A stretch of 64,000 bases of DNA from Flavobacterium johnsoniae UW101 (GCF_000016645.1 NC_009441.1:2914001-2978000); one strand, 5' to 3'. Positions 25,927-35,074 are shown, numbered from the stretch's first letter. Translations and numbers: made by a program. Notes: generated from the sequence alone by a model not told the origin.

Positions 25927-26226
25927 ATGCAGGACTTAAAGGTTGTAGAAGATAACAGAATGTCAAAATTAATAATTGGGTTAATTTTGGACGGAATTGG
26001 TATGATTTCTTTTTCGATTCCGCTTCTTGGTGAATTTTCAGATGTAATCTGGGCACCTATTGCAGGTATTATTATGGCCAAAATGTATAGAGGCAGAGTA
26101 GGGAAAGTAGCCGGAGTTTTGACTTTTCTTGAGGAGATACTTCCGTTTACGGATATAATTCCTTCTTTTACCCTGACATGGATTTATACTTATTTTTTTC
26201 AAAGAGAAAACAATGACTCATTTTAG
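25927..26226 (+). CDS. Small conserved membrane protein
   Basis: 99 residues with hydrophobic stretches at about 15-35, 40-55 and 70-90. The segment F-L-E-E-I-L-P-F-T-D-I-I-P-S-F-T is probably a re-entrant or membrane-surface helix. Similar short proteins occur in Flavobacterium without a function. It stands alone, divergent from the ABC ATPase gene and ended by a bidirectional terminator. Confidence 0.7.
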   Translation: MQDLKVVEDNRMSKLIIGLILDGIGMISFSIPLLGEFSDVIWAPIAGIIMAKMYRGRVGKVAGVLTFLEEILPFTDIIPSFTLTWIYTYFFQRENNDSF

Positions 26227-26242
26227 AGTTTGAATATAAAAG

Positions 26243-26275
26243 AAGGCCTTTTCAATTAATGAAAAGGCCTTTTTG
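26243..26275. terminator. Bidirectional terminator
   Basis: Stem AAGGCCTTTTC / GAAAAGGCCTT with an AATTAAT loop, then TTTT on the plus side and A/T-rich sequence on the other. Shared by the small membrane protein and the convergent pectate lyase gene. Confidence 0.85.
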
Positions 26276-26277
26276 TT

Positions 26278-29052
26278 TTACTGTACTATAATTTTTTTAA
26301 CGTGTAGTACTTTTTTATTATTTGGATTGGAAACTTTTAAGATATAAACACCTTTTTCTCGAAGATGAATATTTTCTGTAGTTTTTCCATTTATGTTGCG
26401 TTTTTGAACTTCTTTTCCTAAAACATCATAAATTTTAAGATCTGCTTTTTCAATTTCATTATCTAGCAAAACAGAAAAATTCCCGTTAGTTGGCACCGGC
26501 CAGACTTTAAAACTGTCGGCAGTTTCTTTATTATTTTCTTTTACAGATAAGGTAGAATAGCCGCTTAGGATATTTACTTTTCTGGTCATTGTACCGCCTT
26601 CAGAATCGATTACTGTAAAGTTAAAAGAAGCTAATCCTTTGGCAGATGGAGTAAATGCAACAGTATCTGTATTTAATACGGCATTTCCGTTTACTATATC
26701 TGAAATGCTGTATGAAACACCGCTGGTAAATCCTCTGGATAGTTTTTGAATATTAATATCAATTTTATTTCCGTCTGTCGATTCGTAATGAGGCAGGGAC
26801 ATCCATTGTAAATAATTGTCAAGATTAGTATAACCGTCCTGATCAGCATCGGCATTTGAATCTGAGAAATCACCTGTTGCAGAGTTTACATTGGTGCCAA
26901 TGATATTTTCCCACCAATTTGGCAGTCCGTCCTGATCAGTGTCCCAATCTTCATTTCTATTTACAACCGGATAATCTTCATAACCGCCAACATCTGCTTC
27001 ATTATCCGGAAATCCGGGTTTGTTAGTTACGCTTCCTCTTATTGAATATGTTCCGTTTAAGGTTTCAGAGATTATTCTTTGATCGTGTTCGTCAAATTCA
27101 GGCTGAACACATCCTACATCTGAAAGAACAATTTTATAGGCATTTTTAGCTGATTGTGTAGTTACATAAGAAGGAAAAAACGGTGTGTTTACAAAATTTT
27201 CGTAAGAAACTGTTATTCCGGAAGCTTTTCTTCCTGCAGTCTGACTGCTTTCATCAAAATAGCCGGGCATTACATTCCCGTTAAAATAACATTGCTGCAT
27301 TCCGGTTCCTACGCCTTCATTTTGCTGGTTAAACGCCACAAATATTTTTGATCCGGCACCAGGTTTATAATAGTTGTTTACAAAATTTACTTCTTTAGTA
27401 CCGCCGTCAGTTGTTCTGCTTCCCCAATTATAAACAACATTGTTTGTAATGTCCATTTTTCCAGTATAAGCACCGCTTCCGTCAAGTCCGCCTCCTAAAC
27501 TCCAGTTACGGCCGTAGCAGTGCGCTAAAAGATTATGATGAAAACTTCCAATGTCACCTCCTATGGTAGCGGCATAACCATGTTCTGTTCCGGCAGGATA
27601 ATTTTGATGACCAGCGGCATTTAATGCTTCAGATATTAAGGTTCTTTGCAAAGTAATGTTTTTGCCAGAACGGGAACTGAAAGCTTCGTCGATTGTCCAG
27701 CTTATTGAGCAGTGATCTATTATACTGTGATCTGCTCCGGTTAAACCCATTCCGTCAAAAGTAGGACCGCCGCCAACACGAACACGAATATTTTGAACTA
27801 CTGCATCATTTCCGGTCACGCCAAAAGGAGCTGATTTTATACAAATACCTTTTCCCGGAGCAGTCTGACCGGCAACCGTTACATAAGGCTGGCTTAAAAC
27901 CAAACGTGAAGTAAGCTGAATAATTCCCGAAGTATTAAATACAATTGTTCTTGGACCAATGTCATTGGTTACGGCTTCGCGTAAACTTCCCGGACCGCTG
28001 TCGTTTAAATTGGTTACGGCAATGACTTTTCCGCCTCTTCCGCCTCGTGCAAAACGTCCGTAACCTTCTGCATCAGGAAAAGCAAGCTGTGCAGGACGAA
28101 AACGCCATAAATTGCCTTTTTCTACTGCATTGTTAGCTAAAACTTCGTCAATTCTCCAATAATAAGTTGCTCCGGTATAAAGTCCGTTAACCTGAAAAGT
28201 GGTATTGGCTAAACTTTGATTTCCTTTATATTCCGGTGATGATGTTGTGGCAGCCTCAACAGCTGCAGGATCTGTTCCAAAATAAACATTGTGCGATAAA
28301 GCATTTGCAGCAGCTGTCCATCCTAAAACCCGATTTTTTGAAGTTAATTCAATATGCTCATCGTTATGTTTTGGCGAAGGATTTGTTGCCTGATAAAAAA
28401 TGTTTGGAGTATTTAATTCGAAACCATTTAAAATAAAGTTTTTTACATTTTCAGTTCCTGAAGTTTCAGCAGCAAATAAGAAAACTACATCGGTATCCGT
28501 ATTTGCCTGAAATTTCAAATAGGTAGATTTAGCATCGGCTGTTTTTGTGGCTCTTACACTAGGAATTAAATTATCGACTACTAAGCTGCCGTCTATAGAA
28601 ATGTCAATTGGGCTAAAGGTGTTGGTTGTTGGACTATCTACAGCATTAAAAAAAGCTAATAAAGTGTGCTGTCCGGGAGCTAGTCCTGATATTCTAAGTT
28701 CAATTTGAGCACCCAGATTAGCGGTGTTTCCTTTTACTGTGAGTCCGTCGCAGACTAATCGGGCATAATAAGGTGCCTGTATTCCGGCTTTATACCAGTT
28801 GGTTCCCAGGGCATCTCCGTTATTTCCGACTCTCGTAACCGTAAAAGTTACTCCATTTTCAGTATAAGTGCTGGTGTTTCCTGATCCTATTACCCAAGCG
28901 GTGTAATCAGGTTCGTTGACTTCGGCTTTTGGTCGGCCGGATTGGTCAAAATCAATTTTTACTACAGGGTTTTGTGCAAAAAGTGCAGTAAATGTCATTG
29001 TAAGGCAGGCTAATGCCATTACATAACGTAATTTCATAGAGCTTTTAGACAT
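26278..29052 (-). CDS. Pectate lyase-like protein, multidomain, T9SS-secreted
   Basis: 924 residues. Signal peptide (1-26, F-A-Q); N-terminal beta-sandwich (about 30-212, malectin/CBM-like, I-D-F-D-Q-S-G-R-P); FnIII-like domain (about 220-330, W-x-x-x-x-N-A-L-S-H-N-V-Y-F-G). A right-handed beta-helix of polysaccharide lyase family 1 type follows (about 335-650, F-P-D-A-E-G-Y-G-R-F-A-R-G-G-R-G-G, V-R-V-G, D-H-C-S-I-S-W). Then come a Ca-binding thrombospondin-3-like segment (D-T-D-Q-D-G-L-P, D-A-D-Q-D-G-Y, about 705-750) and a C-terminal type A sorting domain (about 850-924, ending V-K-K-I-I-V-Q). It should be exported by type IX secretion and cleave pectin. No SusCD pair is adjacent, so it stands alone. 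Confidence 0.88.
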   Translation of the reverse strand: MSKSSMKLRYVMALACLTMTFTALFAQNPVVKIDFDQSGRPKAEVNEPDYTAWVIGSGNTSTYTENGVTFTVTRVGNNGDALGTNWYKAGIQAPYYARLVCDGLTVKGNTANLGAQIELRISGLAPGQHTLLAFFNAVDSPTTNTFSPIDISIDGSLVVDNLIPSVRATKTADAKSTYLKFQANTDTDVVFLFAAETSGTENVKNFILNGFELNTPNIFYQATNPSPKHNDEHIELTSKNRVLGWTAAANALSHNVYFGTDPAAVEAATTSSPEYKGNQSLANTTFQVNGLYTGATYYWRIDEVLANNAVEKGNLWRFRPAQLAFPDAEGYGRFARGGRGGKVIAVTNLNDSGPGSLREAVTNDIGPRTIVFNTSGIIQLTSRLVLSQPYVTVAGQTAPGKGICIKSAPFGVTGNDAVVQNIRVRVGGGPTFDGMGLTGADHSIIDHCSISWTIDEAFSSRSGKNITLQRTLISEALNAAGHQNYPAGTEHGYAATIGGDIGSFHHNLLAHCYGRNWSLGGGLDGSGAYTGKMDITNNVVYNWGSRTTDGGTKEVNFVNNYYKPGAGSKIFVAFNQQNEGVGTGMQQCYFNGNVMPGYFDESSQTAGRKASGITVSYENFVNTPFFPSYVTTQSAKNAYKIVLSDVGCVQPEFDEHDQRIISETLNGTYSIRGSVTNKPGFPDNEADVGGYEDYPVVNRNEDWDTDQDGLPNWWENIIGTNVNSATGDFSDSNADADQDGYTNLDNYLQWMSLPHYESTDGNKIDINIQKLSRGFTSGVSYSISDIVNGNAVLNTDTVAFTPSAKGLASFNFTVIDSEGGTMTRKVNILSGYSTLSVKENNKETADSFKVWPVPTNGNFSVLLDNEIEKADLKIYDVLGKEVQKRNINGKTTENIHLREKGVYILKVSNPNNKKVLHVKKIIVQ

Positions 29053-29440
29053 AATGTTTTTAGGTTAGTTAAGTAAAATCTAGGTTACTCTTTGTCATAA
29101 AATTATTTGTTTTCTAAATGGCTGAAAATGGTAATATTGGTTAGATATTACGTGTTGATTTAGAAATAACTCTATGATTATGAGTAATGTAAATATTGGG
29201 AATACTTAAAATAAAACTATCCTGCACTATCCTGTAAAAATGTGTTTTTTACACTTAATTGTATTTATTTTTTAGTAAAGTGTATTTTTTATCTTAATTT
29301 TTTGCTTATTTATTTTTAGAAATCAAATTGAGAGAAAAGCAGAAAAGGGTAGAGATGCAGGTATCTTGTATACAATTGGGGATGAAAAATGAAATAGAAA
29401 TGGAAATGAAAAAACAGGAAATTAGAAATGAAAAATGATT
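29053..29440. other. Intergenic region of 388 bases upstream of the pectate lyase gene
   Basis: Low-complexity, AT-rich. 29330-29430 is purine-rich with repeated GAAATGAAAAA words. A TTGTATACAA palindrome sits at 29366-29375 but is too short to call an operator. No reading frame or terminator recognised. Confidence 0.4.
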
Positions 29441-29758
29441 TTAATTTTTAGAGATATCATTTTTAAATAAAAATCCTAATCCCATATTTTTGAGCATTTT
29501 CTTTTCAAAGTTCCAGAAGAATTTAAACTGCCCAAAAACGGTTCCAATTGCAACCAGTAAAACCTGATAAATAGGGAAAATAATTATTAAACGAATTAAG
29601 GTAAACCAGCCTGCAAAATCTTCTTTAGTAATACCCAGCCAAACGCAGAATGGTTTAGACAGCCAGGCAGAAGCTGATCCAGTGATAGCAAAAACGGTAA
29701 GTATAATAATGGCTTGTAAATTTGAGGTAATTCCCCAGCGTTTTTTTAATCTATTCAT
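29441..29758 (-). CDS. Small membrane protein, DUF6787-like
   Basis: 105 residues. Starts M-N-R-L-K-K-R-W-G-I, followed by two hydrophobic helices (about 15-35 and 48-75) and a C-terminal G-Q-F-K-F-F-W-N-F-E-K-K-M segment. This pattern matches a small flavobacterial membrane family I recall as DUF6787, sometimes wrongly named diacylglyceryl transferase. No catalytic residues are evident. It lies behind the lipoprotein gene at 29790 on the same strand, 31 bases apart, so probably co-transcribed. Confidence 0.6.
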   Translation of the reverse strand: MNRLKKRWGITSNLQAIIILTVFAITGSASAWLSKPFCVWLGITKEDFAGWFTLIRLIIIFPIYQVLLVAIGTVFGQFKFFWNFEKKMLKNMGLGFLFKNDISKN

Positions 29759-29789
29759 TGTTATTTGTAATGATTACAAATATAGTATA

Positions 29790-30224
29790 TTATCTTGAAG
29801 GAACGTTACCCCAAAGCTTTTGTTTGTAAGTATTTTGAAAATAAATCATATAATTATAAATTAGATAATTTACTTCATATCCGTAATGAATGTCTGGTCT
29901 GTAGTTTATTGACATTTCGTATAAATTTGGATTATAACGCTGCGGCTGTAAGACACGATTGTTCCATTCTGTTACGTACAAATAGTTTTTATTTTCAAGG
30001 TACTGCAATGAATAATAATTTCTAGGATATGCTCTTGATGCAAGCCAGGTGCTAAAGCCGTTATCGATAATTATTACTTCATATTCAAGAGAATCATTTG
30101 CAATTCTAACCGTATCGTTTATTTTTTTTGCAGAAGTACTATCATTATTGGCAATAGTCTGCGAGGTTGTCGAACACGCAATTATAATAAGCAGAAGGAT
30201 TAATATGGAAATATATTTTTTCAT
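29790..30224 (-). CDS. DUF6146-like lipoprotein
   Basis: 144 residues with an SPII signal (lipobox I-I-A-C, Cys17). The mature domain Y-E-V-I-I-I-D-N-G-F-S-T-W-L-A-S-R-A-Y-P-R-N-Y-Y and Y-E-V-N-Y-L-I-Y-N-Y-M-I-Y-F-Q-N-T-Y matches my memory of DUF6146, a Flavobacteriia-specific lipoprotein family without known role. Probably outer-membrane attached. The small membrane protein gene follows. Confidence 0.72.
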   Translation of the reverse strand: MKKYISILILLLIIIACSTTSQTIANNDSTSAKKINDTVRIANDSLEYEVIIIDNGFSTWLASRAYPRNYYSLQYLENKNYLYVTEWNNRVLQPQRYNPNLYEMSINYRPDIHYGYEVNYLIYNYMIYFQNTYKQKLWGNVPSR

Positions 30225-30320
30225 GACTATTCTTGAAGATTTAAAGTTACGATTTATTGAGGAAAGAGAAGTGTTATTTAACAGTTTATAAAGAGGTTTA
30301 GCAGTGTTAGAGATTTATAT

Positions 30321-30360
30321 AATTAAAAAAGCTGTTTGGTTTACAAACAGCTTTTTAATT
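30321..30360. terminator. Bidirectional terminator
   Basis: AATTAAAAAGCTGTTTG-type arm and CAAACAGCTTTTTAATT arm around a short GTTTA loop; nearly perfect. It lies downstream of the DUF937-like gene (minus strand). Confidence 0.8.
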
Positions 30361-30415
30361 ATTTATAAATGATACTGAAAACTCAGTATCTTAAAATCTC
30401 AAAACCTTAGCGGTT

Positions 30416-30979
30416 CTACTTGCTTCCAAATAATTTACCAATAAATCCTGCAATACCGCCTTTACTTTTGGTTACTACAAGAACATCGGCAACGTCTAGT
30501 TTTCCGTCGTTGTTTTGGTCAAGTCCAAATTGAACCCCATATTTTGAAATTGTATCCATAATTCCAGACGCTTGTGTACTGTTTCCAGAAATAGAATTAA
30601 TTATATCTGAAATTTGAAAACTGCTGTCGTTTGGATCTTTTGCTTTGTTAACCAGCGAGCCTAAAATCTGTGGAATTAAACTTGAAGCAACACCTGATGA
30701 AGCAGTACTGCTTAAACCAAATTTTTCTCCTAAATTTCCGGATAATTGTTGTGTGATCTGCTGTACAACAGGATTTGAATTGTCTATAGGGGAATTTCCA
30801 TTAAATAATCCGGCAAGTTGTTCACCTCCGCCTTCTGAAGCAATTTTTTTTAAGCCTTCAAAAATAGAACTGCTGGTTTCATTTATTACGGCTTCGTTAT
30901 GTTCATTTGGGACAGCGGCATTGTTTGTAACAGCATCGCCTCCATATTGCTGTACTAATTGGGTTAATTGTTCAAACAT
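30416..30979 (-). CDS. DUF937-like protein with EF-hand-like motif
   Basis: 187 residues, cytoplasmic by sequence. Helical, Gly/Ser/Asn-rich: F-E-Q-L-T-Q-L-V-Q-Q-Y-G-G-D-A-V at the start and the L-I-P-Q-I-L-G-S-L-V-N-K-A-K segment near 105 are typical of DUF937 (YidB-like) proteins. Near residues 153-165 D-Q-N-N-D-G-K-L-D-V-A-D-V-L fits a calcium-binding EF-hand/dockerin-like loop. The C-terminus K-G-G-I-A-G-F-I-G-K-L-F-G is amphipathic. Function unknown. Monocistronic. Confidence 0.75.
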   Translation of the reverse strand: MFEQLTQLVQQYGGDAVTNNAAVPNEHNEAVINETSSSIFEGLKKIASEGGGEQLAGLFNGNSPIDNSNPVVQQITQQLSGNLGEKFGLSSTASSGVASSLIPQILGSLVNKAKDPNDSSFQISDIINSISGNSTQASGIMDTISKYGVQFGLDQNNDGKLDVADVLVVTKSKGGIAGFIGKLFGSK

Positions 30980-31160
30980 GATTTCGATAAATTAGGGATT
31001 AGAAATCAAATTTAGTCAAAAAAAGAAAGGGATTTAGTAAACGATGTTAATAAATGTTTTTCAAATGATTTATTTATAAGTAGTTATGTTTTTTTGTTTA
31101 CTTATTTGACTTTAAATAGGAATCAATAGTAAATATAGTTTTCGGTATTTTTACTCCGCA

Positions 31161-31487
31161 CTAAGTGTTTATGTTTTCAGGATTAAATCCAGGGCAATTA
31201 TTAGTTTTCTTTTTAGGAAAAACCAGTACATCATTATTAAATGTGCTTAGGTTGTAATAATAATTAGTGCAATCTTCTCCATATCTCCATACATCACTTG
31301 AACCATCATTTTTTACAGTTTCTTTAAAAGTAAAAATTGAAGACTGCTTTGGTATAAAATATTCTTTTTCGATAATAAGCGAAAATGTATTTGCTAAGAT
31401 AGTTGTGCAGTATAAAATAATTGTACCTGTTAATACTATCAAAAGGATAATCCATTTATAAACAGATTTTTTTGTATCAATTTTCAT
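31161..31487 (-). CDS. Small membrane-anchored hypothetical protein
   Basis: 108 residues from the ATG at 31487 (M-K-I-D-T-K-K-S-V-Y-K-W); an upstream ATG at 31508 would add seven residues. One transmembrane segment (about 13-33), then a short extracytoplasmic part with two cysteines (G-E-D-C-T-N-Y-Y and N-N-C-P-G-F-N-P) that may pair. No family recognised. Strongly AT-rich. Confidence 0.55.
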   Translation of the reverse strand: MKIDTKKSVYKWIILLIVLTGTIILYCTTILANTFSLIIEKEYFIPKQSSIFTFKETVKNDGSSDVWRYGEDCTNYYYNLSTFNNDVLVFPKKKTNNCPGFNPENINT

Positions 31488-31522
31488 AATTACAAGATTG
31501 TGCGTCAAAACTAATTAAAAAG

Positions 31523-31560
31523 AAAGGGATTTACTGCAAATAAGCAGTAAATCCCTTTAA
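31523..31560 (-). terminator. Terminator downstream of serA
   Basis: Fifteen-base arms AAAGGGATTTACTGC (from 31524) and GCAGTAAATCCCTTT, loop AAATAA. Strong stem between serA and the small membrane protein gene. Confidence 0.8.
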
Positions 31561-31586
31561 TAGATTTATTTGTTTTTTTTTGATAT

Positions 31587-32537
31587 TTAACTCAACAAAG
31601 TAATAATTTGTGAAGCTAATTCAGTACCAATTCTGTCTTGTGCTTCTCCTGTCGCAGCTCCAATGTGAGGAGTTAAAGAGATTTTAGAATGCATTAAGAT
31701 TGCCATTTCTGGTTTTGGCTCACTTTCAAAAACGTCTAAACCAGCGAAAGCTACTTTTCCTGAATCTAAAGCTTTTACTAAAGCTACTTCATCAATAACA
31801 CCGCCGCGAGCACAGTTTACAATTCCAATACCATCTTTCATGATTGCAAGTTCTTTTTCTCCAATGATGTAACCATCTTGTGCAGGAACGTGTAATGTAA
31901 TGAAATCAGCTTCTTTAAATAAAGATTCTAATGATTGAGAAACGATTGTAGTCGTGATAGACTGTCCGTCGAAAAATTCAACTTTTATGTCTACCTGAGG
32001 AATAAAGCTGTCTGCAGCGATAACTTTCATACCAAGACCAAGCGCCATTTTTGCAGTAGCTTGTCCGATACGTCCAATACCAACAATACCAAGAGTTTTT
32101 CCTCTTAATTCAACTCCGTTTGCATACGCTTTTTTCAAACCGTCAAAGTTAGAATCTCCTTCAAGAGGCATATTTCTGTTTGAATCATGTAAGAAACGAA
32201 CACCAGAAAATAAGTGTCCAAATACCAATTCAGCAACAGATTCTGAAGATGAAGCTGGAGTATTAATTACATGAATTCCTTTGCTTTTAGCATAATCAAC
32301 ATCGATGTTATCCATACCAACACCACCACGTCCGATGATTTTGATACCAGGACAAGCGTCGATAATATCTTTACGAACTTTAGTCGCACTGCGCACTAAA
32401 ATTACGTCTACATTATTTTCATTAATAAAGTTAGCTACTTGTTCCTGAGCTACTTTTGTAGTTATAACTTCAAATCCGCCTTTTTCTAAGGCTAGAATTC
32501 CACTTTTAGAAATTCCGTCATTTGCTAATACTTTCAT
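31587..32537 (-). CDS. serA: D-3-phosphoglycerate dehydrogenase
   Basis: 316 residues, the short form without ACT domain. It oxidises 3-phosphoglycerate with NAD+ as the first step of serine synthesis. Seen: Rossmann motif G-I-V-G-I-G-R-I-G-Q near residue 150, catalytic Arg in N-C-A-R-G-G-V-I-D-E, Glu in the V-F-E-S-E-P segment and His in L-T-P-H-I-G-A. serC is encoded upstream on the same strand, but an intergenic region of 245 bases with hairpins lies between, so expression may be partly independent. The missing ACT domain suggests no allosteric serine inhibition of the classical kind. Confidence 0.94.
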   Translation of the reverse strand: MKVLANDGISKSGILALEKGGFEVITTKVAQEQVANFINENNVDVILVRSATKVRKDIIDACPGIKIIGRGGVGMDNIDVDYAKSKGIHVINTPASSSESVAELVFGHLFSGVRFLHDSNRNMPLEGDSNFDGLKKAYANGVELRGKTLGIVGIGRIGQATAKMALGLGMKVIAADSFIPQVDIKVEFFDGQSITTTIVSQSLESLFKEADFITLHVPAQDGYIIGEKELAIMKDGIGIVNCARGGVIDEVALVKALDSGKVAFAGLDVFESEPKPEMAILMHSKISLTPHIGAATGEAQDRIGTELASQIITLLS

Positions 32538-32637
32538 TGTGTGTTTATTGTTTATTTGGTTAATCGTATAAAAGTTTAACTGTTTATTCGTTTAATTGTT
32601 TAATCGATGAACCAAGTATTATATTTTTTTTTGATTT

Positions 32638-32722
32638 AGGAGCTAATCCCGCTATTCCTTACAATCTTTTTTGTTTTTAAAGAAAAAACAAAAAAGGATT
32701 TCTACTTCTATCGGGGCTAGGT
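32638..32722. repeat. REP-like intergenic hairpin element
   Basis: Begins AGCTAATCCCGCTATTCC and ends TCTATCGGGGCTAGG, with an inner stem AATCTTTTTTGTTTTT (from 32663) / AGAAAAAACAAAAAAGGATT around AA. I recall very similar elements scattered through Flavobacterium genomes. Only one copy is seen in this window. Confidence 0.5.
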
Positions 32723-32730
32723 TAGTACTC

Positions 32731-32771
32731 AGTCTCAGTTTTCAGTCTCAGTTTGCTGAAAACTGAGACTG
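32731..32771 (-). terminator. Terminator-like hairpin downstream of serC
   Basis: AGTCTCAGTTTTCAG (32731-32745) pairs with CTGAAAACTGAGACT (32756-32770); CAGTCTCAGTTT (32743-32754) offers an alternative partner at 32760-32771. Two mutually exclusive stems can form. Confidence 0.6.
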
Positions 32772-32782
32772 AAAACTGAAAA

Positions 32783-33853
32783 CTAAACTTTAGATTCCAA
32801 TGCTTTCATTACATCAACTAAAACCTGAACACTTTCGATAGGCATAGCGTTGTAAATAGAAGCTCTGTAACCACCAACAGAACGGTGTCCCGGCAATCCA
32901 GAAATTCCTGCAGCTTTCCATAAAGCGTCAAAAGTTTCAGTATGCTCAGGGTTGTTTAATAAGAAAGTAACGTTCATTTTAGAACGATCTTCTACATTAG
33001 CAGCACCTTTAAATAATGGGTTTCTGTCAATTTCAGCATAAAGTAAATCTGCTTTTGCATTGTTTAATTTTTCAACAGCTGCAATTCCGCCTTTAGCTTT
33101 AATCCATTGTAATGTCAGTAATGAAACATATACAGCAAATACAGAAGGAGTATTGTACATACTTTCTGCTTTGATATGCTTAGCATAATCTAACATACTA
33201 GGAATTGTTCTTCCGTTTTTGCCTAAGATTTCTTCTTTAACTACAACAAGAGTTGTTCCTGCAGGTCCCATATTTTTTTGAGCTCCGGCATAGATTAAAT
33301 CGAATTTAGAAAAATCCAATTCACGAGAGAAAATATCAGAACTCATATCGCACACTACTGGAATGTTAGTCGATGGGAATTCCTGTATTTGAGTTCCAAA
33401 AATAGTATTGTTGCTTGTACAGTGAAAATAATCAGCATCGGCTGGTATTTCGTAACCTTTTGGAATATAAGTATAATTGTCATCTTTTGAAGAGCCTACG
33501 ATAACAGTTTCTCCAAAAAGTTTAGCTTCTTTAATAGCCGCAGTTGCCCACGTTCCTGAATCTAAATAAGCTGCTTTTCCGTTTTCTTTCATTAAGTTAT
33601 AAGGAGCCATCAAGAATGCAGTACTTGCACCACCTTGTAAAAACAAAGCCTGATATCCTTTTCCCTGAAGTCCTAATAATTCTAAAGCCAGCGAACGAGC
33701 TTCATCCATAACAGCCACAAAATCTTTGCTTCGGTGCGAAATTTCAAGAATAGATAATCCTGAATCATTAAAATTTAAAACTGCTTTTGATGCTTTTTCA
33801 AAAACTTCCTGAGGTAAAATACTAGGTCCTGCGCTGTAGTTGTGTTTTTTCAT
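32783..33853 (-). CDS. serC: Phosphoserine aminotransferase
   Basis: 356 residues, a PLP enzyme converting 3-phosphohydroxypyruvate and glutamate to phosphoserine. Seen: N-terminal Y-S-A-G-P-S-I-L-P, the PLP-lysine context Y-A-G-A-Q-K-N-M-G-P-A-G near residue 195, and the G-H-R-S-V-G-G-Y-R-A-S-I-Y-N-A-M-P C-terminal signature. It is followed by serA, so the first two steps of serine synthesis are clustered. A serB-type phosphatase is not in the window. Confidence 0.96.
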   Translation of the reverse strand: MKKHNYSAGPSILPQEVFEKASKAVLNFNDSGLSILEISHRSKDFVAVMDEARSLALELLGLQGKGYQALFLQGGASTAFLMAPYNLMKENGKAAYLDSGTWATAAIKEAKLFGETVIVGSSKDDNYTYIPKGYEIPADADYFHCTSNNTIFGTQIQEFPSTNIPVVCDMSSDIFSRELDFSKFDLIYAGAQKNMGPAGTTLVVVKEEILGKNGRTIPSMLDYAKHIKAESMYNTPSVFAVYVSLLTLQWIKAKGGIAAVEKLNNAKADLLYAEIDRNPLFKGAANVEDRSKMNVTFLLNNPEHTETFDALWKAAGISGLPGHRSVGGYRASIYNAMPIESVQVLVDVMKALESKV

Positions 33854-33958
33854 GGTTGTTGTTAATAGTCGAAAAATTTGTCGAAAAATTTAAAGATGCA
33901 AATTTCGGTAATAGGAGCTGAAAAAGCGATAAATAATTCGAAATAATTAAACATTTTT

Positions 33959-35023
33959 TTACTTTGTTGTTAACAAAAACGTTATAGTATCAACGTTATC
34001 TGCATAATCCCACAATTGAGGATTTTGGGTCTGCCCAAACGAAACACTATTTTCGATTAAATTATTGCTTACGATGCATTGAATTTGTTCTTCCTCGGCT
34101 TTAAGGCGGGATTTTAAATCTTCAAGATTTTCGTAGTATTCAAAGAAAACGCTCGAAATAGGCGAGGCGTAACTTGAATCTTCTTTTAAGGTAAGGAAAC
34201 CATTATCTGTCAGCTTGAAATTACTCATTAAGAAAACCGCTTTGTTATAATCGTAATTATTAGCGTATTTTTCATAATGTATAACGTCCTGATATTTAAA
34301 AACAGCCTGAAAGAAATTTTCAAAAGAATAGTCTTTAGGAACAAAAAGTTTAGAAACATTTCGGCATCCTAAACCAAAATATCTAAAAATATCTTCACCC
34401 AAAGCTTCTAAATCTTCTTTGGTTTCTTTTCCGTTTAAAACAGCTGCCGAATTTCTGTTTTTTCGAATAATCGAAGGTTTATCTTTAAAATAATATTCAA
34501 AATAACGAGCGGTATTGTTGCTTCCGGTAGCGATTACTGTGTCGAAATTTTCCAGTTTACCTTCCACGAAAGTGATTTTATCTTTTAAACTGTCATCAAC
34601 AGCGATTAAATACTTAGCTAAAAACGGCAGTAAATGCTGATCATTTGAAGAAGTTTTTATTAATGCTTTGTTTCCGGTAATTAAAACAGATAAAAAATCA
34701 TGAAAACCAACTAACGGAATATTTCCCGCCAAAATCAAAGCAACAGTCTTTTCTTTTTGATTGGCGCTAAAATCATATTTAGAAATCCATTTGGCAATGT
34801 TTTCGTCTGTTAGAGCGTCTGCCCATGATTTTATGGCAAAATAAACCTGCTCCGGTGTGTACCAGCCGTTATGGGACTGTGATAAATGTATAAGTTTTTC
34901 GAAATCATCAAAAAAGATATCATTGTATAAAACGTCAGACTTTCTTGCAGAAGCACCTTCAGAAAACTGACTTAAAAATTTTCCTAATTCAACAAAAACA
35001 CTTTTTTTTGTTTCTAATGTCAT
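33959..35023 (-). CDS. Acyl-CoA reductase (LuxC-like)
   Basis: 354 residues of the LuxC/aldehyde-dehydrogenase superfamily. Seen: I-A-T-G-S-N-N-T-A-R-Y-F-E-Y-Y-F near residue 165, R-K-N-R-N-S-A-A-V-L-N-G, and the active-site cysteine segment Y-F-G-L-G-C-R-N-V-S-K-L (about residue 220). LuxC reduces fatty acyl groups to aldehydes; here no lux genes accompany it. In Flavobacteriia this gene recurs next to serC and a divergent ferredoxin, suggesting a conserved unit whose physiological substrate is unproven. It is divergent from the ferredoxin gene, 149 bases away. Confidence 0.85.
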   Translation of the reverse strand: MTLETKKSVFVELGKFLSQFSEGASARKSDVLYNDIFFDDFEKLIHLSQSHNGWYTPEQVYFAIKSWADALTDENIAKWISKYDFSANQKEKTVALILAGNIPLVGFHDFLSVLITGNKALIKTSSNDQHLLPFLAKYLIAVDDSLKDKITFVEGKLENFDTVIATGSNNTARYFEYYFKDKPSIIRKNRNSAAVLNGKETKEDLEALGEDIFRYFGLGCRNVSKLFVPKDYSFENFFQAVFKYQDVIHYEKYANNYDYNKAVFLMSNFKLTDNGFLTLKEDSSYASPISSVFFEYYENLEDLKSRLKAEEEQIQCIVSNNLIENSVSFGQTQNPQLWDYADNVDTITFLLTTK

Positions 35024-35074
35024 AATGTTTGTTTATGAATTGTTTTGATTGTAATTTTGCACAAAAATAAGCAT

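Noticed and set aside
29366..29375. TTGTATACAA palindrome upstream of the pectate lyase gene as a GntR-like operator
   Set aside because: Ten-base palindromes are expected many times by chance in 64 kb of AT-rich DNA, and no GntR gene is nearby.
29330..29430. Purine-rich GAAATGAAAAA words as tandem repeat or coding sequence
   Set aside because: Unit length is irregular and no frame is sustained; best seen as low-complexity DNA.
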